A DNA stretch of 64,000 nucleotides from Craspedostauros australis (lineage: Eukaryota > Bacillariophyta > Bacillariophyceae > Mastogloiales > Achnanthaceae), in the NCBI GenBank assembly GCA_026770025.1, contig JAMXDE010000020.1:620001-684000 (forward strand), read 5' to 3'. Within the stretch, counting starts at the first letter, position 1. Each line of letters begins with the position of its first letter. Below, one piece after another: positions 30,846 to 41,600 of the stretch. The translations under genes were made by a program, and so were the position numbers. The notes below the pieces were generated by a model. The model searched no databases. It was not told the origin of the DNA and was given only the letters and a program-made list of their open reading frames with translations.

Positions 30846-32855
30846 ATGGGGAAGAAGGCATCACTGAAGATCAGCCTTGACTACGACGAGGATGATTGCT
30901 ACGACTACGATTATGATTACGATTACGATTACGTTTGTAACTATGACGGCTATAGCCACGGATACGCCCATGAGTATCGCAACAGCGACCACAAAGCTGA
31001 CGTTCGCAGCGCATCACCAAAGGCAGCCAGCAAAGTGAGCTCTGCTGAAGCATTCAGAAAGCACAAGAGAGCGTACTACAACAACGCCGACATCAAGATG
31101 CCAGACACTTCGTCGCGGAGGGCTGCCAACAAGGGCGGCTCCTCCAAGCTCAAGATCATCGCCTACAACATGCTCCCGGAAGGCTTCGAAAGTCCGTTCG
31201 TGGTGCTGACTGATCTTGGATACGAGGATGTCGTCCTTCAGATTGTGCGTTATCTGGGCATGCGGTCCGTATCGGCCCTGAGCTGCGTGAATCGGAATTT
31301 CGACCGTATCCTCTCGAGTCACTTTCTGTACACCGACCCCAACGGCGGCAGTCTGCCGTGCCTTCAAGGATTGCTGCTTCCAAGGATCAGCATCTCCAAT
31401 CACCGGTTCTTGCGCGGTCTGGCACTCGAGGCTGCTATCTTCCGCAAGTCGAAGGGCCCGCGCGAACGCAACTTGCCGATGCTTCCGATTCTGTTTTCGC
31501 ACTCTGGTGGTGCAATCATGAACTGCAAGTTGGACCAAAGGACGGGGAAGCTATCCTACCTCACGCACACGTGCGAGTTGGCAACGACGAGCCTGTCGAA
31601 TCTCTCCACCTTGAAACCAGCAACGACCACTGCAAACACAGCCGCAACAGCGGTCGTTTCCAGACCGACGTCCAAGTTGAAACTTAAGACAGCAAACAGC
31701 TGCGTGGATGTCCTGACGTCGGCGATGACGAAGGACCATTGCGCCGCGTTGTCCATGGCGTCCAAAGGACATCGCAGATACATCGTTTCCGTGATCCCAC
31801 TGACAGATGGTGGCAAGATCTGGCAATCCGATCTGTCGATCTCCACGGGCTATAGAACATCCACCGAATACATCGCGCCGTGCATGAAGTTCGATTCGCA
31901 GGGGGAGTACTTGGTGTTGCGACTGAGGGAAAGGATGTGCGTCTACTCCATGACATCATCAGCCTTGGAGTGGGAGTTCAGCATCGCGGACCATGAGAGG
32001 TGGAAGGCATGGGCAATGCACGAGACCTACATCACAGCGATTTGCCGCAACAAGAAGATCAAGGTGTACGATATCAAAACAAAGCAGATGGTGGCGTCGG
32101 GTTCGCTGCCTTCAAGGATGTGCCAATTCAGCAAAGAACAGCACAAGGTCTCCATGGAGGTATTCGACGATCGGATCTGGATTGCTTGCTATCCGACAAT
32201 GCTCTGCACTGGCAAGATATTCCAAAGACTAGATGCAGTGGCATCGTCTGCCACGCGCACCGATGTCTCCGGCGGAAACAGCGTCACGAAGCAAGAAATG
32301 GTGAAACATGCTGGGTGTGCACTACCTGTCTTCGAATCTTTGCAAATCAAGAAGTTTGTGCCCATCACATCCGTGTCGACAAGCAAACCGATCATGAAAC
32401 AATGCGGGACCCGTCTGATGCTAGCAGATGGCAACATTTTGAGGGCATTCGATGCTCGGGATGCCCCTGCACAACAGCACCAGCAACAACAGAGGTGGCA
32501 GCAGAATGCGCGGGCGCAACGGGGATTGTCTCAAGAATCTTACCAATGGCAACCATCGCGCGTGCTCTGCGCAGACGCGACGATCGAGAGCTTCGATTCC
32601 GATTCGATGAAAGCTATCTGCTGCGTCAACGCGGGCAAGAAGCGGCACATCGAGATCCTGCGATGGGACGAAGCCAAGGTCCCGCAACTCAACGAATCCA
32701 TTCTCATTCGCAATGCTGGTACTTTCTGCGACCGGCACGACGTTGATCGTCTGCAGTTGTGCTGCAACAGGCTGGTGGTCGGCTACTCTCAGTGCCGCCA
32801 TGGACAAGGCTGTGGCGAAGTCCGAATCTTCAATCTCACCAACCTTCAGGAATAA
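30846..32855 (+). CDS. F-box protein with probable beta-propeller C-terminus
   Basis: 669 residues from ATG at 30846, just after the ATTC repeat; single exon. Residues 12-35 hold an Asp-Tyr alternating run (YDYDYDYDYDYV). Residues ~120-165 look like an F-box: VVLTDLGYEDVVLQIVRYLG, then SVSALSCVNRNFDRILS. The remaining ~500 residues have repeated short beta-strand segments typical of WD40-like or kelch-like blades (MKFDSQGEYLVLRLRERMCV, WEFSIADHERWKAWAMHETY, AICRNKKIKVYDIKTKQMV), but no canonical GH..WD repeats. F-box proteins bring substrates to SKP1-cullin ubiquitin ligases; the substrate is unknown. An insert of Gln/Ala/Arg (residues ~540-560) is low complexity. Confidence 0.7.
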   Translation: MGKKASLKISLDYDEDDCYDYDYDYDYDYVCNYDGYSHGYAHEYRNSDHKADVRSASPKAASKVSSAEAFRKHKRAYYNNADIKMPDTSSRRAANKGGSSKLKIIAYNMLPEGFESPFVVLTDLGYEDVVLQIVRYLGMRSVSALSCVNRNFDRILSSHFLYTDPNGGSLPCLQGLLLPRISISNHRFLRGLALEAAIFRKSKGPRERNLPMLPILFSHSGGAIMNCKLDQRTGKLSYLTHTCELATTSLSNLSTLKPATTTANTAATAVVSRPTSKLKLKTANSCVDVLTSAMTKDHCAALSMASKGHRRYIVSVIPLTDGGKIWQSDLSISTGYRTSTEYIAPCMKFDSQGEYLVLRLRERMCVYSMTSSALEWEFSIADHERWKAWAMHETYITAICRNKKIKVYDIKTKQMVASGSLPSRMCQFSKEQHKVSMEVFDDRIWIACYPTMLCTGKIFQRLDAVASSATRTDVSGGNSVTKQEMVKHAGCALPVFESLQIKKFVPITSVSTSKPIMKQCGTRLMLADGNILRAFDARDAPAQQHQQQQRWQQNARAQRGLSQESYQWQPSRVLCADATIESFDSDSMKAICCVNAGKKRHIEILRWDEAKVPQLNESILIRNAGTFCDRHDVDRLQLCCNRLVVGYSQCRHGQGCGEVRIFNLTNLQE

Positions 32856-33070
32856 GAAACAGGCTTGAAGGCATCGGCAGACCAGCAAGATGTGACATAC
32901 AGTAAAATACACACTTTTATCTTCGAGCAATGTGTGCTCCGAGTACGTCTGGTGAACTACATACAGGGAGTGTTAGTTTGCAGGTGCGAGTGTGGGTGTG
33001 AATGTTAGTGTGAGTGCTGTGGAGGACAAAGCCTCGAACCAACAGAGCACTGTGTACATTCCCAAACTGT

Positions 33071-33090
33071 TTCTCTCTCTCTCTCTCTCT
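33071..33090. repeat. CT dinucleotide tract
   Basis: Ten uninterrupted CT-type units between the F-box gene and RAD51. Confidence 0.85.
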
Positions 33091-33454
33091 AGCTTCAAAT
33101 TGCATGGACTCGCGCAAGGAACATGAGAACGAGGATTGACTCGCTGGACTAGTACGGAGGTGGCATCATGTTTTGGCCATTTCGCACTGCTTTCAGAAGC
33201 AACAAAAACGACAGCGACAAATGCAACAACAGGCGCCAAGAACAGTGCAAAAACCAACCGACCAAGAGAGGGTGGCAGAAACGACACAACAGACACCGTA
33301 AAAAGGAACAACACCATCACCTCCATCCCAAAGATCTTCTGCCTCTCACTTGGCCTCATAACACCAGACAGACACAAAGCAACAAACACGCAAACAAGAA
33401 AAGCAAAGACCAAGCACTTCGAGCCACGAGAAATACTGTGATCAACAACTGCCG

Positions 33455-33480
<26 letters not shown>
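33455..33480. repeat. CT dinucleotide tract at the RAD51 start
   Basis: A perfect CT run of about 26 bp, immediately 5' of the RAD51 coding start. Confidence 0.9.
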
Positions 33481-33485
<5 letters not shown>

Positions 33486-33502
33486 TCTCTAAATACAGCA
33501 AG

Positions 33503-35095
33503 ATGCAAGCCGAACAACCAGCCGCAAGCGCCGCAACGGCGGACGACCAGCAAGCCCAGCAGGGCGAAGAGACCATGGAGGTCAGTGGATCAGCGTGTTG
33601 TTCATGTTGTGGTGTTTTGGCTTGTCTTGTCTTGTCTTGCCTCGCGTTGTGGTCTGTTCCCTGCATCAACACCACTGTTATTGTTCCTTGTCTTGCCCAT
33701 CCTCACAGCCACGATGACGACGATTGCAGAATGAGGATTGGGAGGTGGGCGAACCAAGGCAGTCGTGGTGAGAGGGATGGAAAATCATTGTCTGGTCCTT
33801 CTTTCAGCCATTCACTCGCTCACTCACTCACCCACTCAACGACCCACTCCGTTCGCGCTGTTGACACCGCTATCGTGCAACTACATACCGTCCCTCGTTT
33901 CACAAACCATGCTGACGCAACAACGAAATGAACCCTGATGCTTCCAGGTAGTTTCCAACTTCCAACCGATCGACGTGCTGCAAGAACACGGAATTGCCGC
34001 CAACGACATCCAAAAACTCCAAGCCGCCGGATACCACACAGTTGAAGCGGTAAGTTTCACATTGCTGCCATGTGATGAAACGAAGAACCGAATACCGAAC
34101 AACAAGGTGACACACAAAGACCATATTACTTCACCAAACCACGTTGCTGACCCTGCGCTTAATCGCTGCTTGCTTGTTGGTTCGCTTGGTGCGTCCCCTT
34201 CCTCCAATTTCATTCCTCGATCTCGTTGCAGATCGCCCACCAAACAGTGCGCAAGCTTTCTGATGTGAAAGGCATCTCTGAGGCGAAGGTTCTCAAGCTG
34301 AAGGAGCTGGTGAAGATGTTGGTTTCCATGGAGTTCAGAACTGCAGCGGATGCGCTGGAGGACCGGAAGAACATGATCCAACTCACAACCGGCAGCGTCG
34401 AGATCGACAAGCTCCTGGAGGGTGGCATCGAAACGGGCAGCTTGACGGAGGTGTTCGGCGAGTTCCGAACAGGAAAAACCCAGCTCTGCCACACCTTGTG
34501 CGTTACGTGCCAAATGGGTGTGGATGATGGCGGAGCAGAAGGAAAGGCGATCTACATTGACACGGAGGGAACATTCCGACCATCTCGTCTGCAGGAAATT
34601 GCTGAACGCTTTGGCTTGGACCCTCAGATGGCGTTGGAGAACGTGGCGTGCGCTCGTGCTCATAACTCGGAGCACCAGATGGTCCTACTGCAAACTGCTG
34701 CAGCCATCATGGCCCAGGATAGATACGCTCTCCTCGTCGTGGATTCTGCCACGGCGTTGTTCCGAACGGACTACACTGGCCGTGGCGAACTGTCCGAGCG
34801 TCAGATGCAGATGGGATTGTTCCTGCGCCAGCTCACACGCCTTGCTGAGGAGTTTGGCGTCGCCGTCCTCATCACCAACCAGGTCGTTGCCAACCCCGAC
34901 GGCATGTCCTTCGCCAAGGACAGCACCAAGCCCATCGGCGGCAACATCATTGCACACGCTTCCACCACGCGACTGCGTCTCCGCAAGGGACGCGGCGAGA
35001 ACCGCATCATGACCGTCTTCGATTCTCCAACGCTGCCGGAAGCTGATTGTCAGTTCGCTGTGTCGGGAACGGGAGTTTGCGATGCCACAGAGTAG
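33503..35095 (+). CDS. RAD51: RAD51 recombinase
   Basis: Exons 33503-33580, 33948-34049 and 34232-35095 encode 347 residues; all introns are phase 0 (donors GTCAGT, GTAAGT). A Gln/Ala-rich start is followed by the helix-hairpin-helix DNA-binding region ([31 protein letters not shown]). The ATPase core has Walker A GEFRTGKT (136-143), [10 protein letters not shown], Walker B LLVVD (227-231) and [11 protein letters not shown]. The polymerisation/core end [20 protein letters not shown] uses NIIAHAS, the RAD51 form, where DMC1 has HVLAHAS; this decides the paralogue. RAD51 forms filaments on single-stranded DNA for strand exchange in recombinational repair. Length equals that of other RAD51s (~340). 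An HROB-like gene lies 22 kb away. Confidence 0.94.
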
Positions 35096-35768
35096 AGGTT
35101 GGCAGATATTGTAATGAACGATGAAGAGGATGTTGGCAATCCACTCTGCTGTCATCGTCGCTTCATCTCCTCCTGTCTTGCATCCAGTTCCTGTCGCCAA
35201 TGGCCCTTGCAATAGAAATAACAATAACCTCACCAACAAAACACACAATAAAACGACGCACACTGATGTATCGCCATGTCCACATAACCATGTCAAGACT
35301 CGTATAATACCTCATCAACCAGCCTTCATGCAAAGCTCGACCAAGAGTAACCGCACAGACAGGCCTTCCGGAGAATGCAATCGTCGTTGAGTGGTGTGGA
35401 GAGTAGAGCGTCCCCGCTGACGAAACTTCACACCAAAACACGCCGCCAAAACAAGATCTCGATTCTGATGAAACACGAACCATTCCCGCTGAATCCGCCG
35501 AATGCCATTCCACCATCATGACCCAAACAATCGGCGTAACGGTCACCAACAATGTCTTTGGCGTGTGTTCGCGTTCAGTTCCCTCCTTGCGACCTTGTGC
35601 TCCGAACAACCAACACACGCGCACACAAACACGAAGACACGATCACACAATCAGATCTTGCGTCGCAGTCGAGAACACTTTGAAGAGCAACAGCAGAACT
35701 GGATTCACCGTGCCCAATCAACCCATACTTGTAGAGTACAAGCTTTGAGACCAGCGATACACGACAAC
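35096..35768. other. Intergenic region
   Basis: 673 bp between RAD51 and the prolyl hydroxylase gene. An AATAAA-type signal occurs near 35248 within an A-rich stretch, suitable for RAD51 3'-end formation. No gene seen. Confidence 0.5.
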
Positions 35769-37684
35769 ATGAGAGCAGTTGGGACACTTGCGACCATCCT
35801 CGTCACGCTCGGGATCGCCAGCGTCGCGGTGCGCGGCGAGGAGAGCACGTGCTCATGGAGCGACGATGGGCCGGATCCAGCGTTGAAGGAGATGAAGTAT
35901 GACATCGGAGATGGCGAGAAGACCTTCATGGCCTACGTCGAGCCGGATGTCACCAGCTTCTACAATGGCGCCCCACCCGCGTCGACCAGCACCGTGCCCA
36001 AGTTCAAGGGATTCGCGGCCAAGTTCATCAACCTCAGCAAGGACAACATCCGCTTGTACTGGGAGGCGAACGAGGGGGCCGAACCCAACCTCATGCGCCA
36101 CTTCCCGCCGTTCAATTCCGGAGGCACGGCCAGCTTCCCAGGTCATCGCTTCTTCTTCTCATCAGACGCTGGTCCGCATGAACGTCTGCAATCCTACATC
36201 GTTGCCTCGTACCCCGAAAACATCTACGTCTACAATCCCTACAAGGTGGAGGGAAACCCCAAGCAGACGGAGAAGAACCTCAAGGTCCTCAACAAGGAGG
36301 AACGGGAGAAGTATGATGACTGGGACAGAACTCTGATGGTGAGCGATCAACAAGTGATGTGATGTGATATGATATGATGCGACGCCATGCGATGCGATGC
36401 ACCAACCCATTCGTCTAGATGGGCTGTGCTTGCTTTGGTGTTCTTCGGCGGTGAGATGATACTGGGGTGTGCTGGAATCCATTAGCATGATTTGACGTTC
36501 GGACGGTTTCAGCTTCGGGCTCACCAACGAACACACTTGTCACATCAGCATGAAACGTGTGCATGTTGCGTTCCAGCAGAAACAACAACAGCATCAGCGT
36601 AGCAGGAATCTCACCACATTCTTTCGAAACCCACGATGCATCACTTCACATCACATATTTGCCAACATACACTTGCATACTCGAATCCTGTTTCACTCCG
36701 CACGATGATCAGTTCAACGAACAATACCGCAATTTCACAGGCCGAACTTACCTCAGCAACTACCGCCGCGATCCCCCGGGCCATTTCATGTGGCGCGCCG
36801 ATCATTTCGGCCAGCAGCACTGGGTCACGTCGAAGGAGACGCAGTTTGTGAGCGTCCCGCCAAAGAGCTTGACTGCCCCGATCAAGGTGCACGGCAGAAA
36901 GCGTCGTCTTTCGGAGGATGAGCCCCGCTTGTTGTCGGAATACCGCGTCCCGGAACAGAAGATGATGAACATGACCCTGACCGTCCTCAGCTGTGCCCCA
37001 AGAGTTTTCGAAATTGATAACTTCCTCTCGCAAACCGAGGTCGATCACATCCTGGAGCTCGCTGGAAATGAAAACCTGCGCGAAAGCACGACGGGAGATG
37101 TCGGACAAGCAACCAAGAAGGTCGACCTCAAGGAGGAGAAGAAGCGCAAGACCAGAACTTCCAAGAACTCCTGGGTGGAGCGAGAGCGTTCGCCGATTGT
37201 GGACGCTATCTACCGCAGATCCGCAGATGTGATGCGCATCGACGAAGCCAAGTTGCGACACCGAGACGCATCGGAGATGCCGGAAATGCCGACCCAAGCC
37301 ACCATTGCAGAGAGTTTGCAATTGGTGCATTACGACAAGAAGCAAGAATACACTGCCCACCATGATTTCGGGTGAGTCGCTTCGTTTCCTTACTTGCCTG
37401 CACGCATTTGCACCGCTTCGGTATCACAATTCTGTGTTTTCGCGTCGACGCGTGCGTGAACTTGGACAGGAACATGGTTGAGATGCAAGGGCAGCACTGT
37501 ACTAATATGTACCGCACGACGAATCGAATCAATTCAATCTCATGCTCGATTCTCTCTGTATTTTTCATCGCGCCTGACACCGATTCAAATATTCTCTGAA
37601 ATGTGCTCAATCTATTTTTGCTCCACTCTTACCGCACAACTCACAACATGGTTGCCGTTATTCTTCATGACAAACATCGCCACC

Positions 37685-37716
<32 letters not shown>

Positions 37717-38334
37717 AAGATATTCGAGGATCGAAGATAAGGCTAACGGGGCACGCTTTGCCACCCTCCTGCTGTACCTGAACGATGTCCCAATGGGCGG
37801 TGAAACTTCGTTCCCCCGCTGGGTCAATGCCGAGACTTTCCACGAGCTCAAGGTGAAACCCCAAGCTGGAAAGGCCGTCCTGTGTAAGTTTCGACACTGA
37901 CGTGTGTGCACCGAAAGATCTCACTCCACGACCTGTCCGTGTCATCGACACCATTTGAGATACGATGAGGCGATGACGACGAGGATGCGAATGAGTACGA
38001 AGATGGGCATGGGGATGCGTGTGAAGCTTGGAACATCATCCGTACCAACAAACCAGCAAACTCAACGATTCATTTCTCTCGCGTCTGTTACCCATTTCTC
38101 CGTTCTCCTTTTGAATGTGCCTCACGCCAATGCTCTCCTCTTCTCTATTTTTCTGCAAAACTCCAACGCCAACGACATCCCTCTTCCACCCTTGCAACCA
38201 CCACGTCAGTCTACTCTCAATTGCCAGACGGCAACATGGATGACTTCTCCCAACACGCTGCTCTTCCAGTCCTCAAGGGAGAGAAATGGCTCATCAACCT
38301 CTGGGTGTGGGATCCTGTCTACCAGACGCATTAG
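35769..38334 (+). CDS. Secreted prolyl 4-hydroxylase with VHL-like N-terminal domain
   Basis: Four exons: 35769-36338, 36713-37371, 37720-37883 and 38210-38334, giving 505 residues. The junctions restore TLM|FNEQYRNF, HHDFG|YSRIED and AVL|FYSQLPDG. A signal peptide (residues 1-22, LATILVTLGIASVAVRG) sends it to the ER. Residues ~78-155 resemble the VHL beta domain: KFINLSKDNIRLYWEANEG, then GGTASFPGHRFFFSSDAG. The C-terminal half is a 2-oxoglutarate/Fe(II) dioxygenase: H406-x-D408 and distal H480 bind iron, K490 the 2-oxoglutarate; ARFATLLLYLNDVPMGGETS is highly conserved. It should convert proline to 4-hydroxyproline in secreted or cell-wall proteins. A Lys/Arg-rich stretch (KEEKKRKTRTSK) interrupts the catalytic domain's start. 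The acceptor of intron 2 lies on a CAC/CAA triplet run. Confidence 0.9.
37679..37716. repeat. CAC/CAA triplet run at a splice acceptor
   Basis: (CAC)7-8 followed by (AAC)5-6, ending three bases before exon 3 of the prolyl hydroxylase. Confidence 0.85.
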
Positions 38335-38687
38335 GTTCATCATGGACGGCATCAAAAAGCGTTCTCGTGGAGCACTGCATGCAAGTGCATACCATTGATT
38401 ATGTACTCCATAACAGTCGTATTCGCAACACGCCGCGGTTTCCCTGCTCTACGCTCGCATGGTCCATTGCATCACTCCGTGGTTCCGAATCAGAGGCCTC
38501 TCCAAGTATTCTACGCGGCCTCTGAGCATGTAAGACTGGTATGTACGAGCTAAAAAATAGAGTAGAATGCATCTACTGAAAGGCTCGAGAGGTAGGACAG
38601 AATACAGGTACTCTCTCTAGAACTTTTTCATCGCATACTCATCGTTCTCGTTTGAAGTTCAACATCAAGAGCCGTGTCCATTGTCTC
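38335..38687. other. Convergent intergenic region
   Basis: 353 bp between the prolyl hydroxylase stop and the transporter stop. It holds TGTACGAGC near 38542 and GTACTCTCTCTAG near 38610. No gene seen. Confidence 0.6.
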
Positions 38688-41600
38688 TTACGCTGCGATG
38701 AGTTCCGAAGAAATGTCCCCTCCCTCCTCCTGTGCTGCTGCATCCGACGCCTCCCCACCCTTCTTCTTGTTCTCCTGATCTGCTTCAACCAACTGCCTCA
38801 GTTCTCCATCTGGAATCTTCAACAGATCCGATGGGGATCCGTACTCCAGCACGACTCCATCTCCGAGCACCACGATCTTGTCGTAGCCAAGGACCGTGTC
38901 CAGACGATGTGCGACCGTCATCACGGACACGCCCTTCTCCACGAATTGGCTCCGGATTGTGTCCTGCACTTGCTGATCGGTGCCAGCATCCACGCTGCTG
39001 GTCGCCTCGTCAAGGACGAGGATCTTGCTCTTGCGCAGCAATGCACGGGCCAGGCACAGTAACTGTCTCTGCCCGAGACTCAGGTTGCTGCCGCCTTCGC
39101 TGATGCCGTAATCGAGGCCTCCGGATGCTCGGAACTGAGCCGCCAGCTCGGGCGACGCTGCCTCGATGCATTCCCACATGTCATCCTCAGAGGCACGCCC
39201 TGTCGCATCCATGTTGTAACCCACGGTTCCTGCAAATAGAACGGGATCTTGCGGGATGATGGAAAGCTTGCCTCGGAGGGTCTCCATGGAGACAGACCGG
39301 ATGTCAACACCATCGATGGAGATGCTTCCACCATTCTCAATCTCGACGATGCGGAAGAGCGTCAAAAGTAGACTGCTCTTGCCACTGCCTGTCCTGCCGA
39401 CGACGCCCAGAGTGGATCCGGCTGGGATGCTGATGTCGACATTCTTCAACACCAACGGCGCTGCCGCGTTGTACCGCATGGAGACGTTGTTGAAATGGAT
39501 GCCACCCTTCCATGGCCACCCCTCGGCGACGAGCGCTTGGTCGTTGAGCGTGGATGCTGCGATGACCTTCTTCTTCACATCTTCATCGTCGAATTCTGCG
39601 GCCAAGGCTTCGCCTGCGCCAGCGAGCTCCCTTGGGATGGGGGGAACGTCGCGGCCGTCGTCAGCATCGATGTCCGTCAGCTCTTTAACCCTGATCACGC
39701 TCATCATGTAAGACTCCAGGTTCGTCACGTTGCGGACTGTCCATGCCATCAGGCCGGTGATGGCGAGAGCCTGAGTCAGTCCCCATCCTGCTGCGCCTGG
39801 CTTGAGCTTGCCTGCTCGTGTGAGTACGATGCATGCCATCGACGTGATTAGGACCATGAAATTACCGAGCTCCTCCAAACTGCACGACAGCCATCGGTCG
39901 AGCGCCTTCAAGGTGGAGAAGACCGCGAGGTTTCTGTCCGACAACGACCGATGCCGCTGCGTCCAGTACGCCGAGCCTCCTGGGATGGAGCGGATCGTCT
40001 CCGTGCCGCGCAGCGCCTCGCCGAAGTTGGTGAAGATTGGTGCTCTCGTCTTCGATTCGCTGCGTTTCATGTCGCGTGCGGCCGACCTGAAACGAGCCAT
40101 GACCTTGGCGTACAGCATTCCCACGAATGCGAGCGGGAGCATCATGACTGGTGTGATGGCACCTGCGAGCGCCACGGACGAACTGGAGATCCGCAATATG
40201 CAGAACAGGATCGCCGTGATGCTGTCGGGCAGGGCGCGGTCGATGGTCTCCAATTCCTTGCCGAATCGGGACAGGATCTGCCCTGACGGCGTCGCATCGA
40301 AGAATGACATCGGTGCTCTGAAGACGGACTTCACCATCCTGTTGTGATAGAATCTCGACGCACGGATTCCCACAAGCATCATGAGGAAGTTGCGGAGCCA
40401 GAGGGTGACCGAGACGACGCCGGCGGCATACACCAGCTGGTTCAAATACACCCCTCCCATGGCCGACGCCATGGACTGGGCGTGGCTGAGCTCTGTCCAT
40501 TTCGCGATCGTGTACTGCTGGAAGAATTGCGCTCCGCTGGTGGCAGCGAACGTTGATAGCGTAACCAGAATGAGGAGCGGGCTCTTGATGGCCTTCAAAT
40601 AGGACGTGTACGTCGAAAAGGGCACGGCCTGGGCTGACATTTGATCATCAGGCGAAAGAACCTTTCCGGTCGTGGGCTCCTTCGCTGCAGATGCAGATGT
40701 AGGGACACCCTTGGACTGATCGTCATTTAATGACCCTGCCACGGCTCCTGCATGACCATTGATTTGTTTGGCGGCAGCTCTTGCACCGCTCGATGCAAAG
40801 ATCTTGCCGTCGTTACTGGTGGCCTCACCAGATGCGGGGACAACATTTTCAGCCATGTAATCCGGCCAGTTCTGCAGGTCGACAAATTCGCAATCCGGGT
40901 CCGCATGGCACGCATATCCGGTGGCATTGGCACAAACTCGGTATCCTCCTGCGACGCGGACCATGGGCGGAGCGTCGTCTTCGAGGACATCATCATCGTC
41001 GATGTATGTCCTGTTTTTTCCGATCTCCGCCGACAGGGAGGTTGGCGGCGCGAATGCCACATTATTGACGGCTACATGCTTGCTGCTGCGGGTGTTATCA
41101 ACATCGTTTCCATTCTCATGCTCATCCTCATCGTCATCGGACAACATTCCGTCCAGCTCGGCCGACTTGAAGCTCTGGAGCCTGTGTCCTCGTGAGAGGA
41201 GGCCGTCGTACGATCCTTGATCGATGATTTGTGCGCACGATGTCGCTGAGGTTTCAGTCGGCCCCATAAGGATGACTCGGTCGCACCGTCTTGGCAAAGA
41301 GGGGTCGTTGGTTACGATCAGCGCTGCCGAGTTGGATGCCTTGAGACGTGCCTTCACACGTTCAAAGACCGTGGATCCGACGCTAGCATCCAGCGCTGCC
41401 AAGCAGTCGTCGAGAAGGAAGACCTTCGTGTCCTCCCCGGAATACAAGGCTCTGGCCAGAGCCACACGCGCACGCTGTCCGCCACTGAGACTGCTTCCAC
41501 CTTCGCCGACTTCAGTGTCGTGGCGCAGAGCGCCGTTGGAGGTGGTTGGTTTGGAATCATCAACAATATCCCTGTCCAATCCAGCATCGTAGATAGCCGA

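Larger units (their letters stand above)
32856..33502. other. Intergenic region with CT tracts, upstream of RAD51
   Basis: 647 bp between the F-box stop and the RAD51 start. It has two CT tracts, 33071-33090 and 33455-33480; the second ends ~22 bp before the ATG and so is probably in the leader or core promoter. Confidence 0.6.

Noticed and set aside
33503-35095. DMC1 instead of RAD51
   Set aside because: NIIAHAS and the overall C-terminus match RAD51; DMC1 has HVLAHAS.
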